The notes under the pieces: generated by a model | Seen by the model: the letters and a program-made list of their open reading frames with translations, nothing else | Database searches by the model: none | What the model was told of the DNA's origin: nothing | Program-made: the position numbers and the translations under genes | Shown here: one piece after another, positions 15,030 through 22,378 of the stretch | Position numbering within the stretch: position 1 is the first letter of the stretch | How the letters are laid out: the number at the start of each line of letters is the position of its first letter | Assembly (NCBI GenBank): GCA_045586995.1 | Contig: JAZNBI010000066.1 | Location: 1-23,488, forward strand | From: JAZNBI01 sp045586995 | Lineage (GTDB): Bacteria > Bacillota > Clostridia > Oscillospirales > CAG-272 | Direction of reading: 5' to 3' | DNA length: 23,488 nucleotides

Positions 15030-16667
15030 ATGGCAAAGGATATTCTTTATGGAATTGAAGCCAGAAACGCGCTTATGAGAGGCGTTGATAAGTTGGCAGA
15101 TACAGTTAAAATTACGTTGGGCCCGAAGGGTAGAAATGTAGTTCTTGACAAAAAATACGGTTCGCCGTTGGTTACAAACGACGGAGTTACAATAGCAAAG
15201 GAAATCGAACTCGAGGATCAAGCCGAGAATATGGGAGCACAGCTTCTCAAAGAGGTTGCTACAAAGACTAACGATGCTGCGGGTGACGGTACAACAACGG
15301 CTACGCTTTTGGCACAGGCATTTATCCGTGAGGGTATGAAAAATGTTACCGCAGGCGCAAATCCGATGGTTCTTCGCAAGGGAATCAAAAAAGCGGTTGA
15401 CCGTGCGGTTGAATGTCTTATTGCAAATTCCAAGAAGGTTAACGGAACCGAAGATATCGCTCGCGTAGGTACAATCTCCGCAGGCGACGACGTTATAGGT
15501 ACACTCATTGCAGATGCAATGGAAAAGGTTACAAGCGACGGAGTTATCACTGTTGAAGAGTCAAAATCCGCAGATACTTATTCCGAAGTTGTTGAAGGTA
15601 TGCAGTTTGACCGCGGATATCTCTCGCCTTATATGGCTACAGATATGGATAAGATGGAAGCTGTTATCGATGACGCTGTTATTCTTATCACAGACAAGAA
15701 GATCTCAAATATTCAAGAAATTCTTCCTTTGCTCGAGCAGATCGTTCAAGCAGGAAAGAAATTGCTTATTATTGCAGAGGACGTAGAAGGCGAAGCCCTC
15801 ACCACTCTTGTTCTTAACAAGCTTCGCGGTACATTTACGTGTGTCGCAGTCAAAGCCCCCGGCTTTGGCGACAGAAGAAAAGAAATGCTTCGTGATATTG
15901 CTATTCTTACAGGCGGAGAGGTTATTTCCTCCGAGCTTGGACTTGAGCTTAAGGATACTACTCTTGAGCAGCTCGGTCACGCAAGACAGATCAAGGTTAA
16001 TAAAGAAAATACAATTATTGTCGGCGGCGCAGGCAGCTCCGATGATATCAAAGCAAGAATCGGTCAGATCAAGTCGGCAATCGATGTTACTACATCTGAT
16101 TTTGATCGTGAAAAGCTTCAAGAAAGACTTGCAAAGCTTTCGGGCGGTGTTGCTGTTATTAAGGTTGGTGCCGCAACAGAAGCAGAGATGAAGGAGAAGA
16201 AGCTTCGCATCGAGGACGCCCTCAATGCAACCAAAGCCGCTGTTGAAGAGGGAATCGTTGCAGGCGGCGGTATTGCTTATCTCAACGTTATCAATGAAGT
16301 AGCAAAGCTTATCGACAGCGTTGACGGTGACGAAAAAACAGGTGTTAAGATCGTAGTAAAGGCACTTGAAGAACCGGTTCGTCAGATCTCCGCAAATGCC
16401 GGATTTGACGGTGGCGTCGTTGTTGATAAAATAATGAACAGCGGTAAGCTCGGATATGGCTTTGATGCTTATACCGAAACATACTGCGATATGGTTTCTG
16501 CAGGTATCGTTGACCCGACAAAGGTTACACGTTCAGCACTTCAGAATGCGGCTTCGATCGCTTCGGTTGTGCTTACTACCGAATCAGTTGTTGCCGATAA
16601 GAAGGAAGAAAATCCTAATCCTGCTGCAGCCGCAGGCATGGGCGGAGGAATGGGCGGAATGTATTAA
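15030..16667 (+). CDS. groEL: Chaperonin GroEL
   Basis: A 545-residue chaperonin with equatorial, intermediate and apical domains of normal length. The ATP-binding GDGTTTAT segment is intact and the protein ends in a Gly-Met-rich tail. It forms the double-ring cage that folds cytosolic proteins with GroES. ATG 15030 follows GGGAGG (15014-15019) with ten bases of spacing; an in-frame start at 15012 would sit before that ribosome site. It is co-transcribed with groES. Two hairpins follow its stop, but their T tracts lie on the other strand. Confidence 0.98.
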   Translation: MAKDILYGIEARNALMRGVDKLADTVKITLGPKGRNVVLDKKYGSPLVTNDGVTIAKEIELEDQAENMGAQLLKEVATKTNDAAGDGTTTATLLAQAFIREGMKNVTAGANPMVLRKGIKKAVDRAVECLIANSKKVNGTEDIARVGTISAGDDVIGTLIADAMEKVTSDGVITVEESKSADTYSEVVEGMQFDRGYLSPYMATDMDKMEAVIDDAVILITDKKISNIQEILPLLEQIVQAGKKLLIIAEDVEGEALTTLVLNKLRGTFTCVAVKAPGFGDRRKEMLRDIAILTGGEVISSELGLELKDTTLEQLGHARQIKVNKENTIIVGGAGSSDDIKARIGQIKSAIDVTTSDFDREKLQERLAKLSGGVAVIKVGAATEAEMKEKKLRIEDALNATKAAVEEGIVAGGGIAYLNVINEVAKLIDSVDGDEKTGVKIVVKALEEPVRQISANAGFDGGVVVDKIMNSGKLGYGFDAYTETYCDMVSAGIVDPTKVTRSALQNAASIASVVLTTESVVADKKEENPNPAAAAGMGGGMGGMY

Positions 16668-16689
16668 TTCCGCAACAAATAAAAAAACA

Positions 16690-16776
16690 CCGAAAGTCAT
16701 TCTCTGTTGTTTGTAACGGAGAATTTTCGGGCACAAAAAATTCAGCAGAGGATTGTTTCCTCTGCTGAATTGTGCT
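16690..16776. other. Two hairpins downstream of groEL
   Basis: The first (16690-16730) pairs CCGAAA/TTTCGG and ATTCTCTGTT/AACGGAGAAT with a small bulge. The second (16740-16770) is a 13 bp perfect stem, ATTCAGCAGAGGA / TCCTCTGCTGAAT, with outer GCACAA/TTGTGC. Each has its A run on the left, so the U tract would be on a minus-strand transcript, while the U-G wobble of the first favours folding as plus-strand RNA. They probably protect or end the groESL mRNA, but direction is unclear. Confidence 0.55.
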
Positions 16777-16790
16777 ATAATGGAAGTGAT

Positions 16791-16864
16791 ATCGTAGGGT
16801 GGGGGCTCCCGCCGTAAAGTAAGATTTATGCCAATAAGGCGGCGGGGGTAAACCCCCGCCTACA
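16791..16864 (+). repeat. GC-rich palindromic repeat, copy 1
   Basis: This begins ATCGTAGGG and ends ACCCCCGCC-TACA, with a central CCAATAA. The same order of blocks recurs at 18734-18814 in the same orientation. The outer GTAGG and CCTAC make it palindromic. A TTGCTTGCAA palindrome follows both copies (16882-16891 here). The GC-rich, gene-free character suggests a REP- or MITE-like dispersed element. The rest of the 16865-17013 spacer is AT-rich and I see nothing else in it. Confidence 0.65.
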
Positions 16865-17016
16865 TTTGCCTGAAGCCCGAGTTGCTTGCAACGATGTAAA
16901 ACAAAGGCGAAACTTGCAATAAACTGAATGATAAATAAAAATTTGTAGAAATTGAAGAATAACAATTTATTGATTTGCTGATTTTCAAAAATCAACACAA
17001 ACAGTAAAATATGTTG

Positions 17017-17045
17017 TTTAGATTCTTTTTATTCGTTGTTATAAT
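17017..17045 (+). promoter_or_regulatory. Promoter of the TetR/membrane cassette
   Basis: TTTAGA (17017-17022) and TATAAT (17040-17045) with a 17-base spacer; the -35 box is weak, as expected for a regulated promoter. Confidence 0.6.
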
Positions 17046-17076
17046 AAAGACATAAAAACGAAAAGGAGAAACAAAA

Positions 17077-17430
17077 ATGAACACAGACAAAATTATTGCA
17101 GAATCCATTGCAAAGGAGTATGCTCCCAAAGAACATTCCAAAATAGTTGCCCTCAAAAAACTTGATGCAAAAGCAAAACGTCCTGCCAACATCTTCGCTT
17201 ATACTTTCGGAGTTGTTTCAGCGCTCGTAGCAGGTACAGGAATGTGCCTTGCTATGCAGGTTATTGGAGGAACAATTCCTTTTATGATTCTCGGCATTGT
17301 AATCGGTATTATCGGATTCACCTGTTGTGGAATCAATTATCCCATTTATAAGAAAAAACTTGAAAACAACAAGAAGAAATATGCTTATGAAATCGTTGAG
17401 CTTGCAAGGGAGATCAGCGAAGGTAAATAA
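17077..17430 (+). CDS. Small membrane protein of a TetR cassette, function unknown
   Basis: A 117-residue protein with a charged N-terminal segment of about 37 residues, two hydrophobic helices (about 38-61 and 65-88) and a lysine-rich C-terminal helix. This predicts a hairpin membrane protein with both ends in the cytoplasm. No catalytic motif is evident. Similar small proteins occur, from memory, in other Clostridia and sometimes carry doubtful enzyme names. AAGGAG lies upstream of the ATG. It is the first gene of a three-gene unit with a TetR regulator 22 bases downstream, which makes it a possible target or co-regulated partner of that regulator. Confidence 0.82.
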   Translation: MNTDKIIAESIAKEYAPKEHSKIVALKKLDAKAKRPANIFAYTFGVVSALVAGTGMCLAMQVIGGTIPFMILGIVIGIIGFTCCGINYPIYKKKLENNKKKYAYEIVELAREISEGK

Positions 17431-17452
17431 GCTATAAGAAGGCACGTTTGAT

Positions 17453-18049
17453 ATGAACAAGAACCAAAGCAAATATTTTAATACGGCAATCAAAATGGAC
17501 GAGGCCCTCTTGTCGCTCCTTGAAAAAAAGGATTTTGAATATATTACCATTAAGGAGATATGCGATGTAGCCGACGTTAACCGTTCCACATTCTATCTCC
17601 ACTATGAAAATACTTATGATTTATTAAGGGAAACAACGCAATATATCCTTGACAAGCATTTTTCTTATTATGATGTTTCTAAAAAAGACGTGGTTCGCGA
17701 ATTGGATAATTGTAATCGTAAAGAATTGATATTCATAACCCATGAATACCTTGTACCGTATCTAACCTTCATTAAAGACAATCGCCGTATATTCAAGATC
17801 GCTATCAAACGGTTCCAAGTAATGAATATGGACGAGGTGTACGGCAGAATGTTTAAGTACATCTTTGAGCCGATCCTTGTTCAATTTGGCGTCCCCTTAA
17901 AAAAACGCGCATACGTAATAAAATTCTATTTGACGGGTATATTAGCAATCGTAATGGAATGGCTTGGTAACGATTGCAATGACGATATGGATTTTATTAT
18001 CAAGGTGATAATCGATTGCGTTTTGGGAGTGCGGAAAATAAATGAATAG
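17453..18049 (+). CDS. TetR/AcrR family transcriptional regulator
   Basis: A 198-residue regulator. The N-terminal helix-turn-helix (about 10-57) has the family pattern: ITIKEICDVADVNRSTFYLHYENTYDLL. The C-terminal ligand/dimerisation domain resembles the TetR_C_7 type found with DhaS-like proteins, ending in YLTGILAIVMEWLG. The ligand is unknown. It sits between two membrane-protein genes and probably controls their shared promoter. Its stop overlaps the next start by eight bases, implying translational coupling. The ribosome site (GAAGG) is weak. Confidence 0.92.
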   Translation: MNKNQSKYFNTAIKMDEALLSLLEKKDFEYITIKEICDVADVNRSTFYLHYENTYDLLRETTQYILDKHFSYYDVSKKDVVRELDNCNRKELIFITHEYLVPYLTFIKDNRRIFKIAIKRFQVMNMDEVYGRMFKYIFEPILVQFGVPLKKRAYVIKFYLTGILAIVMEWLGNDCNDDMDFIIKVIIDCVLGVRKINE

Positions 18050-18629
18050 TGCACTTAAACTTTCACTTCTCAGCATATTCTTCAATGCCGCATTTTGCAC
18101 ATATCATATCGTATTTGGAGTAATAACACATTCTTGGTGGTTGTTTACTATTGGCATTTATTATGCAATATTGAGTATCGTTCGATTTGTTGTACTGCAA
18201 ATAAAGGGAAATAACAACTTTATAACAAAGTTTACCGGCGTGATGCTGATGCTGCTCTCTCTGCCACTGGTCGGTGTCGTCATACTTGCTATTGTTCGTG
18301 ACAGAGGAATCGTAATGCACGAGATTGTTATGATAGCAATGGCAGCATACTCTTTTACGAAAATTACACTCGCCATAATAAACTTGATTAAGGCACAAAA
18401 AAGCACTTCGGCAAAGCTTGTTACTTTACGAAACATATCTTTATCGGATGCTTGTGTTTCTATATTCGCATTGCAACGCTCAATGCTTGTATCATTTGGG
18501 GATATGCACAAGACTGATATATGTATATTCAATGCGGTTATAGGTGCGGCAGTTTGCGTTATCGTTTTTCTGCTTGGATTGAACCTTGCAAGAAATAACA
18601 AGATAATATTCAACACTTTGAATAAGTAA
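18042..18629 (+). CDS. Multi-helix membrane protein coupled to the TetR gene
   Basis: A 195-residue, very hydrophobic protein with about five or six predicted helices (around 8-30, 32-53, 63-85, 93-117 and 160-184) and few charged residues between them. No transporter signature is recognised. It overlaps the TetR gene by eight bases and GGGAG lies upstream inside that gene. It is the last gene of the cassette and is likely produced with the regulator. Its role could be efflux, sensing or membrane stress, but nothing in the sequence decides this. Confidence 0.82.
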   Translation: MNSALKLSLLSIFFNAAFCTYHIVFGVITHSWWLFTIGIYYAILSIVRFVVLQIKGNNNFITKFTGVMLMLLSLPLVGVVILAIVRDRGIVMHEIVMIAMAAYSFTKITLAIINLIKAQKSTSAKLVTLRNISLSDACVSIFALQRSMLVSFGDMHKTDICIFNAVIGAAVCVIVFLLGLNLARNNKIIFNTLNK

Positions 18630-18733
18630 AACAACAAACCAATTCCAATTTGCAGAGAAATATTGGTACGCCAATCAGCAAAAAGTCCTCTGCAAGGGGT
18701 ACCTTCCATAAAGCAGGTGAACCTGCCTTAACC

Positions 18734-18814
18734 ATCGTAGGGCGGTGGCTTGCTGCCGCCGTTATGAAAAGTACAAATCCAATAAAGCGGTGGGAGATAA
18801 ACCCCCGCCCTACA
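18734..18814 (+). repeat. GC-rich palindromic repeat, copy 2
   Basis: This shares with copy 1 the start ATCGTAGGG, an internal CCGCCGT, a central CCAATAA and the end TAAACCCCCGCC-CTACA. Copies 1 and 2 are in direct orientation, about 1.94 kb apart, and bracket the three-gene cassette. Confidence 0.65.
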
Positions 18815-18816
18815 AC

Positions 18817-18852
18817 AAAAGGAGTACGGACGTGTTTGTCTGTACTCCTTTT
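18817..18852. terminator. Hairpin with T tracts on both strands after the cassette
   Basis: AAAAGGAGTAC-g-GAC and GTC-t-GTACTCCTTTT form a 15-base-arm stem with one mismatch. It could end the cassette transcript and the convergent XRE transcript, although it lies about 190 bases from either gene. Confidence 0.5.
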
Positions 18853-19033
18853 CACACTCCTTGCTTGCAAGGTATAGTGTGTTACACCTTTTAGGTGTAC
18901 TGTGAGGCGGAAATGAGCCTCCCTTTACACAAGGGATCCTTTGGTTTGTGCGATCCAAAAGTCCGTCTGCTTTTCCTCGCAAGCACTGCTTGTGCGGACA
19001 CAAAAGTGATGTCAACACAAGCGAAAAGTTAGG

Positions 19034-20077
19034 TTATAATATCATCAAAGCTTTAAAATCTTCAGTCTCTCTAATAGGATCAAAGCAACGATTGTTGTTC
19101 AAGCAACGAATAAAATCATCAATATCTGTTGTATCGGAATCTGTGACAGGATGTTCTTCTTCAACAAGTGAAAACAGCGGGGCAGTAAATTTTATGGTCT
19201 TTTGATGGTTTATCTTTGTCATTTCCTCCGCATGGTATCTTGCTTTTTTCAGTTCTTCTAATACACAATCATATTGTTGTGTTTTGCAAAAGCAAAAGGC
19301 TTTGCTAATAGAATTGTATTGCAGAGTATTGTGATAATACTGAAAATTACCGTCTGGAAACATAATATTCAGTATTTTTTCAACAGCATCATACACTTCT
19401 ATTGAGTCTTGACCGAATTTTAATTGAAAGAGAAAGATGTTTAACTTTGTATTTGTAAGGTGCTGACAATGCTTTTTTCGTTCTTCACCCTCCAAGCACC
19501 AACAAAGCAGCTCATCTCTTTTCTCCTCATTCTCTTCTAAAATAGCGTATTGTTTGGCTTCGTCCTTTTTTTGATTACAGCTAAGCGCAAGAACGATTCC
19601 AAACAACGCTTTGGAATATAATTTTGAATCCTTGGTGTTATCCAAAACCAATTTATAGTGTTTTGCGGAACTATCAAGTAAGCGCACATATTCCTTGTTA
19701 TCCCGCGTCGGAATGGCAACGTAATACTCAGCCGATGCCAACCATTCCACATATTCCATATTTCCTGGATATTCAGCAACTGCACGCAGAGCAATTTGAT
19801 AATTCTTTTCTTTGTCGTCGCGTTCCCAATATTTTTGGAATGCTTCGTCAAATTCCGCTTTCCTCAAATCCTTTTGGTATGTTTCCATTCCAAGCAGATA
19901 ATCGGTGGTTACATTAAATAAATTGGCAAGCGGCGGCAATAAAGAAATGTCTGGCATAGCAACATCTGTTTCCCAACGGCTGACCGCCTGCGGAGAAATA
20001 GAAAGAAGTTCTGCAAGATTTTCTTGTGTCATGTTTGCTTCTCGGCGAAGTGATTTTATTGTTTGTCCAAATGTCAT
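19034..20077 (-). CDS. XRE family regulator with a long helical C-terminal domain
   Basis: A 347-residue protein. The N-terminal helix-turn-helix (about 3-62) matches the Cro/C1 type: MTQENLAELLSISPQAVSRWE followed by P-D-I-S-x2-P-x-L-A-x-L-F. The remaining 280 residues are alpha-helical, cysteine- and charge-rich and may form TPR-like repeats that sense a peptide or protein, as in related Firmicute regulators; this is inference. ATG 20077 was chosen because GGAG lies ten bases upstream; an ATG at 20086 is too close to it. A perfect inverted repeat overlaps its promoter, suggesting autoregulation. The gene faces the TetR cassette across a repeat-rich spacer. Confidence 0.88.
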   Translation of the reverse strand: MTFGQTIKSLRREANMTQENLAELLSISPQAVSRWETDVAMPDISLLPPLANLFNVTTDYLLGMETYQKDLRKAEFDEAFQKYWERDDKEKNYQIALRAVAEYPGNMEYVEWLASAEYYVAIPTRDNKEYVRLLDSSAKHYKLVLDNTKDSKLYSKALFGIVLALSCNQKKDEAKQYAILEENEEKRDELLCWCLEGEERKKHCQHLTNTKLNIFLFQLKFGQDSIEVYDAVEKILNIMFPDGNFQYYHNTLQYNSISKAFCFCKTQQYDCVLEELKKARYHAEEMTKINHQKTIKFTAPLFSLVEEEHPVTDSDTTDIDDFIRCLNNNRCFDPIRETEDFKALMIL

Positions 20078-20104
20078 ATAAACCATTCTCCTAATTTTGT
20101 TACT

Positions 20105-20112
20105 TGACCGGT
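20105..20112. promoter_or_regulatory. GACCGGTC palindrome in the XRE leader
   Basis: A perfect 8 bp palindrome about ten bases downstream of the -10 box on the minus strand; a possible second operator. Confidence 0.35.
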
Positions 20113-20122
20113 CTGTGATTAT

Positions 20123-20151
20123 ATTATACCAAGTTTTTACCGATTTGTCCA
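20123..20151 (-). promoter_or_regulatory. Promoter of the XRE gene
   Basis: On the minus strand TGGACA (20146-20151) and TATAAT (20123-20128) with a 17-base spacer. Confidence 0.75.
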
Positions 20152-20173
20152 CCTCTCGATAATTGAGAGGTGG
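20149..20173. promoter_or_regulatory. Inverted repeat overlapping the XRE promoter, candidate operator
   Basis: CCACCTCTC-GATAATT-GAGAGGTGG is a perfect 9 bp dyad with a 7-base spacer. Its inner edge overlaps the -35 box of the XRE gene and it is not followed by a T run, so it suits a dimeric repressor site better than a terminator. Confidence 0.55.
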
Positions 20174-20203
20174 TAAATTGAAAATTGAGTGAGATATAAA
20201 AGT

Positions 20204-20235
20204 TTGGCGTACCTGCTTTATCGCAGGTACGCCAA
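20204..20235. repeat. Perfect 13 bp inverted repeat
   Basis: TTGGCGTACCTGC-TTTATC-GCAGGTACGCCAA. The 11-mer GGTACGCCAAT recurs at 18665-18675 on the other side of the XRE gene. It lacks a T run, so it is more likely part of the local repeat set than a terminator. Confidence 0.6.
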
Positions 20236-20275
20236 TAGAGCCGTTCTTTTCACCGTTTTTTCTGCCTTTAAAAAC

Positions 20276-20318
20276 AAAATTCCCACAAACCGTTTATTTT
20301 GGTCTGCGGGAATTTTTT
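20276..20318 (-). terminator. pssA terminator
   Basis: The arms (20276-20291 and 20301-20316) pair completely on the minus-strand RNA when two G-U wobbles are allowed, but mismatch on the plus strand. This points to minus-strand use. TTTTGTTTTT follows on that strand. It lies about 55 bases past the pssA stop. Confidence 0.8.
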
Positions 20319-20373
20319 GTTTATGGTTTCTACGATAAGAACATCACGCTTTGTGACTTTCGATGCTTTTTAA

Positions 20374-20994
20374 TCAAAACAGAGTTTGGATAATGAGCAA
20401 GGCAAATTCAACTACGCCGACAATAAGTATAACCGTAGAAGCGAGCTTTCCCGGCTTTTTTAATTTAAACGGTGAAATAAAGCAAATAGCTATTGCAAAA
20501 AGCAAAGTCCCGTATAACCAAAAGAATCTTTCCGGAAAGAAAATTTTAAGCGAGTAGAAAAGCGGTAATATAATAGCCGCCGAAGTAACGGGAAGACCGT
20601 CATAGGTTTGGCGTTTTACATTTTCATCCTGACGAATTTCTTCTGTGATGTTGAAATATGCAAGCCGTATTAAAGCGCACAAAATATATGTAATAAACAC
20701 CGCAATAGACAAATACGATGTCATACCTATCGAAAAGCCGATAGCGCAGGGAAGTACACCAAAGCATACAATGTCTGAAAGCGCATCGAGTTGAATTCCA
20801 AAACGCCTTTCCTCGGGATTGCTTTTTGTTCTTGTGCGAGCTACTTTACCGTCGAACATATCGCAAAGCCCCGAAAACATTAAGCACCAAACGGCGAAAA
20901 GCGGATGCCCCGAAAGAGCAACGAAAATTCCGCTTACAGATGAAGCGAGTCCCAAGTAAGTGAGGAGTACCGTGTAATTATAAAATCCTATCAT
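20374..20994 (-). CDS. pssA: CDP-diacylglycerol-serine O-phosphatidyltransferase
   Basis: A 206-residue membrane enzyme that makes phosphatidylserine from CDP-diacylglycerol and serine. The CDP-alcohol phosphotransferase motif is complete: D45-x2-D48-G49-x2-A52-R53 ... G66-x3-D70-x3-D74. The 12-residue gap between AR and G and the FGIQLDALSD sequence fit the PssA subgroup and not PgsA. About six hydrophobic helices surround it. The ATG at 20994 has only a weak GGAA upstream. No psd gene is adjacent, so conversion to phosphatidylethanolamine is not shown here. Confidence 0.93.
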   Translation of the reverse strand: MIGFYNYTVLLTYLGLASSVSGIFVALSGHPLFAVWCLMFSGLCDMFDGKVARTRTKSNPEERRFGIQLDALSDIVCFGVLPCAIGFSIGMTSYLSIAVFITYILCALIRLAYFNITEEIRQDENVKRQTYDGLPVTSAAIILPLFYSLKIFFPERFFWLYGTLLFAIAICFISPFKLKKPGKLASTVILIVGVVEFALLIIQTLF

Positions 20995-21026
20995 AGAAAA
21001 AGTTCCTTAATTTTATGTTTTATCTA

Positions 21027-21055
21027 ATTATATTATATATTTATTTTTATTGCAA
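21027..21055 (-). promoter_or_regulatory. Promoter of pssA
   Basis: On the minus strand TTGCAA (21050-21055) and TATAAT (21027-21032) with a 17-base spacer. Confidence 0.75.
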
Positions 21056-21111
21056 CAATAAAATGCAAAAAAATTAAAATAAAAAGTATTTTATAAAAAT
21101 GAAAAAATCTA

Positions 21112-21140
21112 TTGATTTTTTTAAAAAAGTATGATATACT
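21112..21140 (+). promoter_or_regulatory. Promoter of tRNA-Val
   Basis: TTGATT (21112-21117) and TATACT (21135-21140) with a 17-base spacer, 15 bases before the tRNA. Confidence 0.7.
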
Positions 21141-21155
21141 GATTAGGCAATTTTA

Positions 21156-21232
21156 GGAGGCATAGCTCAGCTGGTTAGAGTACATGCTTGACATGCATGG
21201 GGTCATTGGTTCGATTCCAATTGTCTCCACCA
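21156..21232 (+). tRNA. tRNA-Val (GAC anticodon)
   Basis: Cloverleaf: acceptor GGAGGCA/TGTCTCC, anticodon stem CATGC/GCATG with loop TTGACAT (anticodon GAC), T arm ATTGG-TTCGATT-CCAAT, encoded CCA at 21230-21232. Monocistronic, with its own promoter and terminator. Confidence 0.95.
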
Positions 21233-21267
21233 AAAAATTCCGAAAGCAGATGCTTTCGGAATTTTTT
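21232..21267 (+). terminator. Terminator of tRNA-Val
   Basis: AAAAAATTCCGAAAGCA-GA-TGCTTTCGGAATTTTTT, a perfect 17-base-arm stem ending in T6, directly behind the encoded CCA. The following 165 bases up to the rplM promoter show no gene or structure that I can support. Confidence 0.9.
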
Positions 21268-21434
21268 ATTTTTTTATATTTGTTCACAATATAAAAAGGA
21301 ATCCACATCAAAGTGATAGCCGAAAAAAGTTATTTTGAAACATAGGAAACGGGATAAAAAGTAATGATTTTTGAAGAAAAACGGAGATTGCATAGTCCTA
21401 AATCAAAATATTTGACTTTTTTGCAAAAAAGTGC

Positions 21435-21463
21435 TTGACAAGCTTTACAAAGCATGATATAAT
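21435..21463 (+). promoter_or_regulatory. Promoter of rplM-rpsI
   Basis: TTGACA (21435-21440), a 17-base spacer and TATAAT (21458-21463): full consensus, as expected for a ribosomal protein operon. Confidence 0.9.
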
Positions 21464-21503
21464 GTGCAGGTCATGAAGATTATCAAAGATGGAGGATTTA
21501 AAT

Positions 21504-21932
21504 ATGTCTACTTTTATGGCAAAGAAAGAGACCATTGAACGTAAATGGTACGTTATCGACGCTGCCGGAAAACCATTGGGTAAAACTGCTGTTACCGCTG
21601 CAACTATTTTAAGAGGAAAACATCGTCCGGAGTTTACTCCTCACGTTGATTGCGGAGAGTTTGTAATTATTATAAACGCAGATAAAGCTATTCTTACCGG
21701 CCGTAAGCTCGAACAGAAGTTTTATCGTCACCATTCCGGTTATATCGGAGGACTCAAGGAAGTCAATTATAAAACACTTATGAAAACAAAGCCCGAATTT
21801 GCTATGGAGCTCGCTGTTAAAGGAATGCTTCCGCACAATTCAATCGGCAGCAAGGCAATTACTCGTCTTAGCGTATATGCCGGTTCAGAGCATAACCATG
21901 CTGCGCAAAAGCCGCAGGCGTACGAGCTTTAA
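21504..21932 (+). CDS. rplM: 50S ribosomal protein L13
   Basis: A 142-residue protein of normal L13 length. The recognisable core includes the ERKWYVIDAAGKPLG start, the FVIIINADK strand, the HHSGYIGGLKE loop and the VKGMLPHNSIG motif. It binds 23S rRNA early in 50S assembly. ATG 21504 lies eight bases after GGAGG (21491-21495); an upstream in-frame start would include the ribosome site in the coding region. It is the first gene of the conserved rplM-rpsI operon; rpsI starts 22 bases after its stop. Confidence 0.97.
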   Translation: MSTFMAKKETIERKWYVIDAAGKPLGKTAVTAATILRGKHRPEFTPHVDCGEFVIIINADKAILTGRKLEQKFYRHHSGYIGGLKEVNYKTLMKTKPEFAMELAVKGMLPHNSIGSKAITRLSVYAGSEHNHAAQKPQAYEL

Positions 21933-21954
21933 TTAGGGAAGGGAGATATAAACG

Positions 21955-22356
21955 ATGTATACAAGTTCTAAACCTTATTTTTACGGTACAGGTAGAAGAA
22001 AAAAATCTATTGCGCGTGTTCGCATAGTTCCCGGAACCGGTGTTATTACCATTAACGGCAGAGATATTGACGATTATTTCGGACTTGAAACCCTCAAGCT
22101 TATAGTTAACCAGCCCTTTGGCGTAACCGGCACAGCGGGAAAGTTTGATATTATAGCAACAGTTGTCGGCGGAGGTATCTCCGGGCAGGCAGGTGCGATT
22201 CGTCATGGACTTTCAAGAGCACTTCTCGCAGCTGATGAAAATTATAGAGCAGCACTTAAAGCCGCAGGATTCCTTACTCGTGATCCTCGAATGAAGGAAA
22301 GAAAGAAATACGGTCTCAAAGCTGCGCGTCGCGCACCTCAATTCTCCAAGAGATAA
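21955..22356 (+). CDS. rpsI: 30S ribosomal protein S9
   Basis: A 133-residue protein with the S9 hallmarks: GTGRRKKSIARVRI near the N-terminus, the GQAGAIRHGLSRAL segment, and a basic C-terminal tail ending in S-K-R that reaches the P-site tRNA. GGGAG precedes the ATG. It is the second gene of the rplM operon, followed by an intrinsic terminator. Confidence 0.97.
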   Translation: MYTSSKPYFYGTGRRKKSIARVRIVPGTGVITINGRDIDDYFGLETLKLIVNQPFGVTGTAGKFDIIATVVGGGISGQAGAIRHGLSRALLAADENYRAALKAAGFLTRDPRMKERKKYGLKAARRAPQFSKR

Positions 22357-22378
22357 TCTCAAAATTTATATTCGAAAC

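Larger units (their letters stand above)
18630..19033. repeat. Mosaic of inverted repeats between the TetR cassette and the XRE gene
   Basis: No gene is supported here. Elements in order are TTGCAGAG/CTCTGCAA enclosing ATTGG-TACG-CCAAT, GCAGGT/ACCTGC (about 18714-18727), repeat copy 2 (18734-18814), a 15-base-arm hairpin (18817-18852), CACACT/AGTGTG enclosing TTGCTTGCAA (18853-18881), TACACC/GGTGTA, GAGGC/GCCTC, CCCTT/AAGGG and GTCCG/CGGAC around GCAAGC/GCTTGTGC. Frames crossing the region are interrupted and lack ribosome sites. Confidence 0.65.

Noticed and set aside
15705..16191. Long frames on both strands within groEL
   Set aside because: These overlap the fully conserved GroEL frame and show no start signal.
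16791..18814. CRISPR array or transposon ends
   Set aside because: Only two diverged repeat copies are present, 1.9 kb apart, with no regular spacers, no cas genes and no transposase. A dispersed palindromic repeat fits better.
18650..19018. Frames crossing the repeat mosaic
   Set aside because: They are made of repeat sequence, lack ribosome sites and overlap on both strands.
21464..21503. Possible L13 autoregulatory leader before rplM
   Set aside because: The leader is only about 35 bases and I cannot fold it into the described Firmicute L13 leader.
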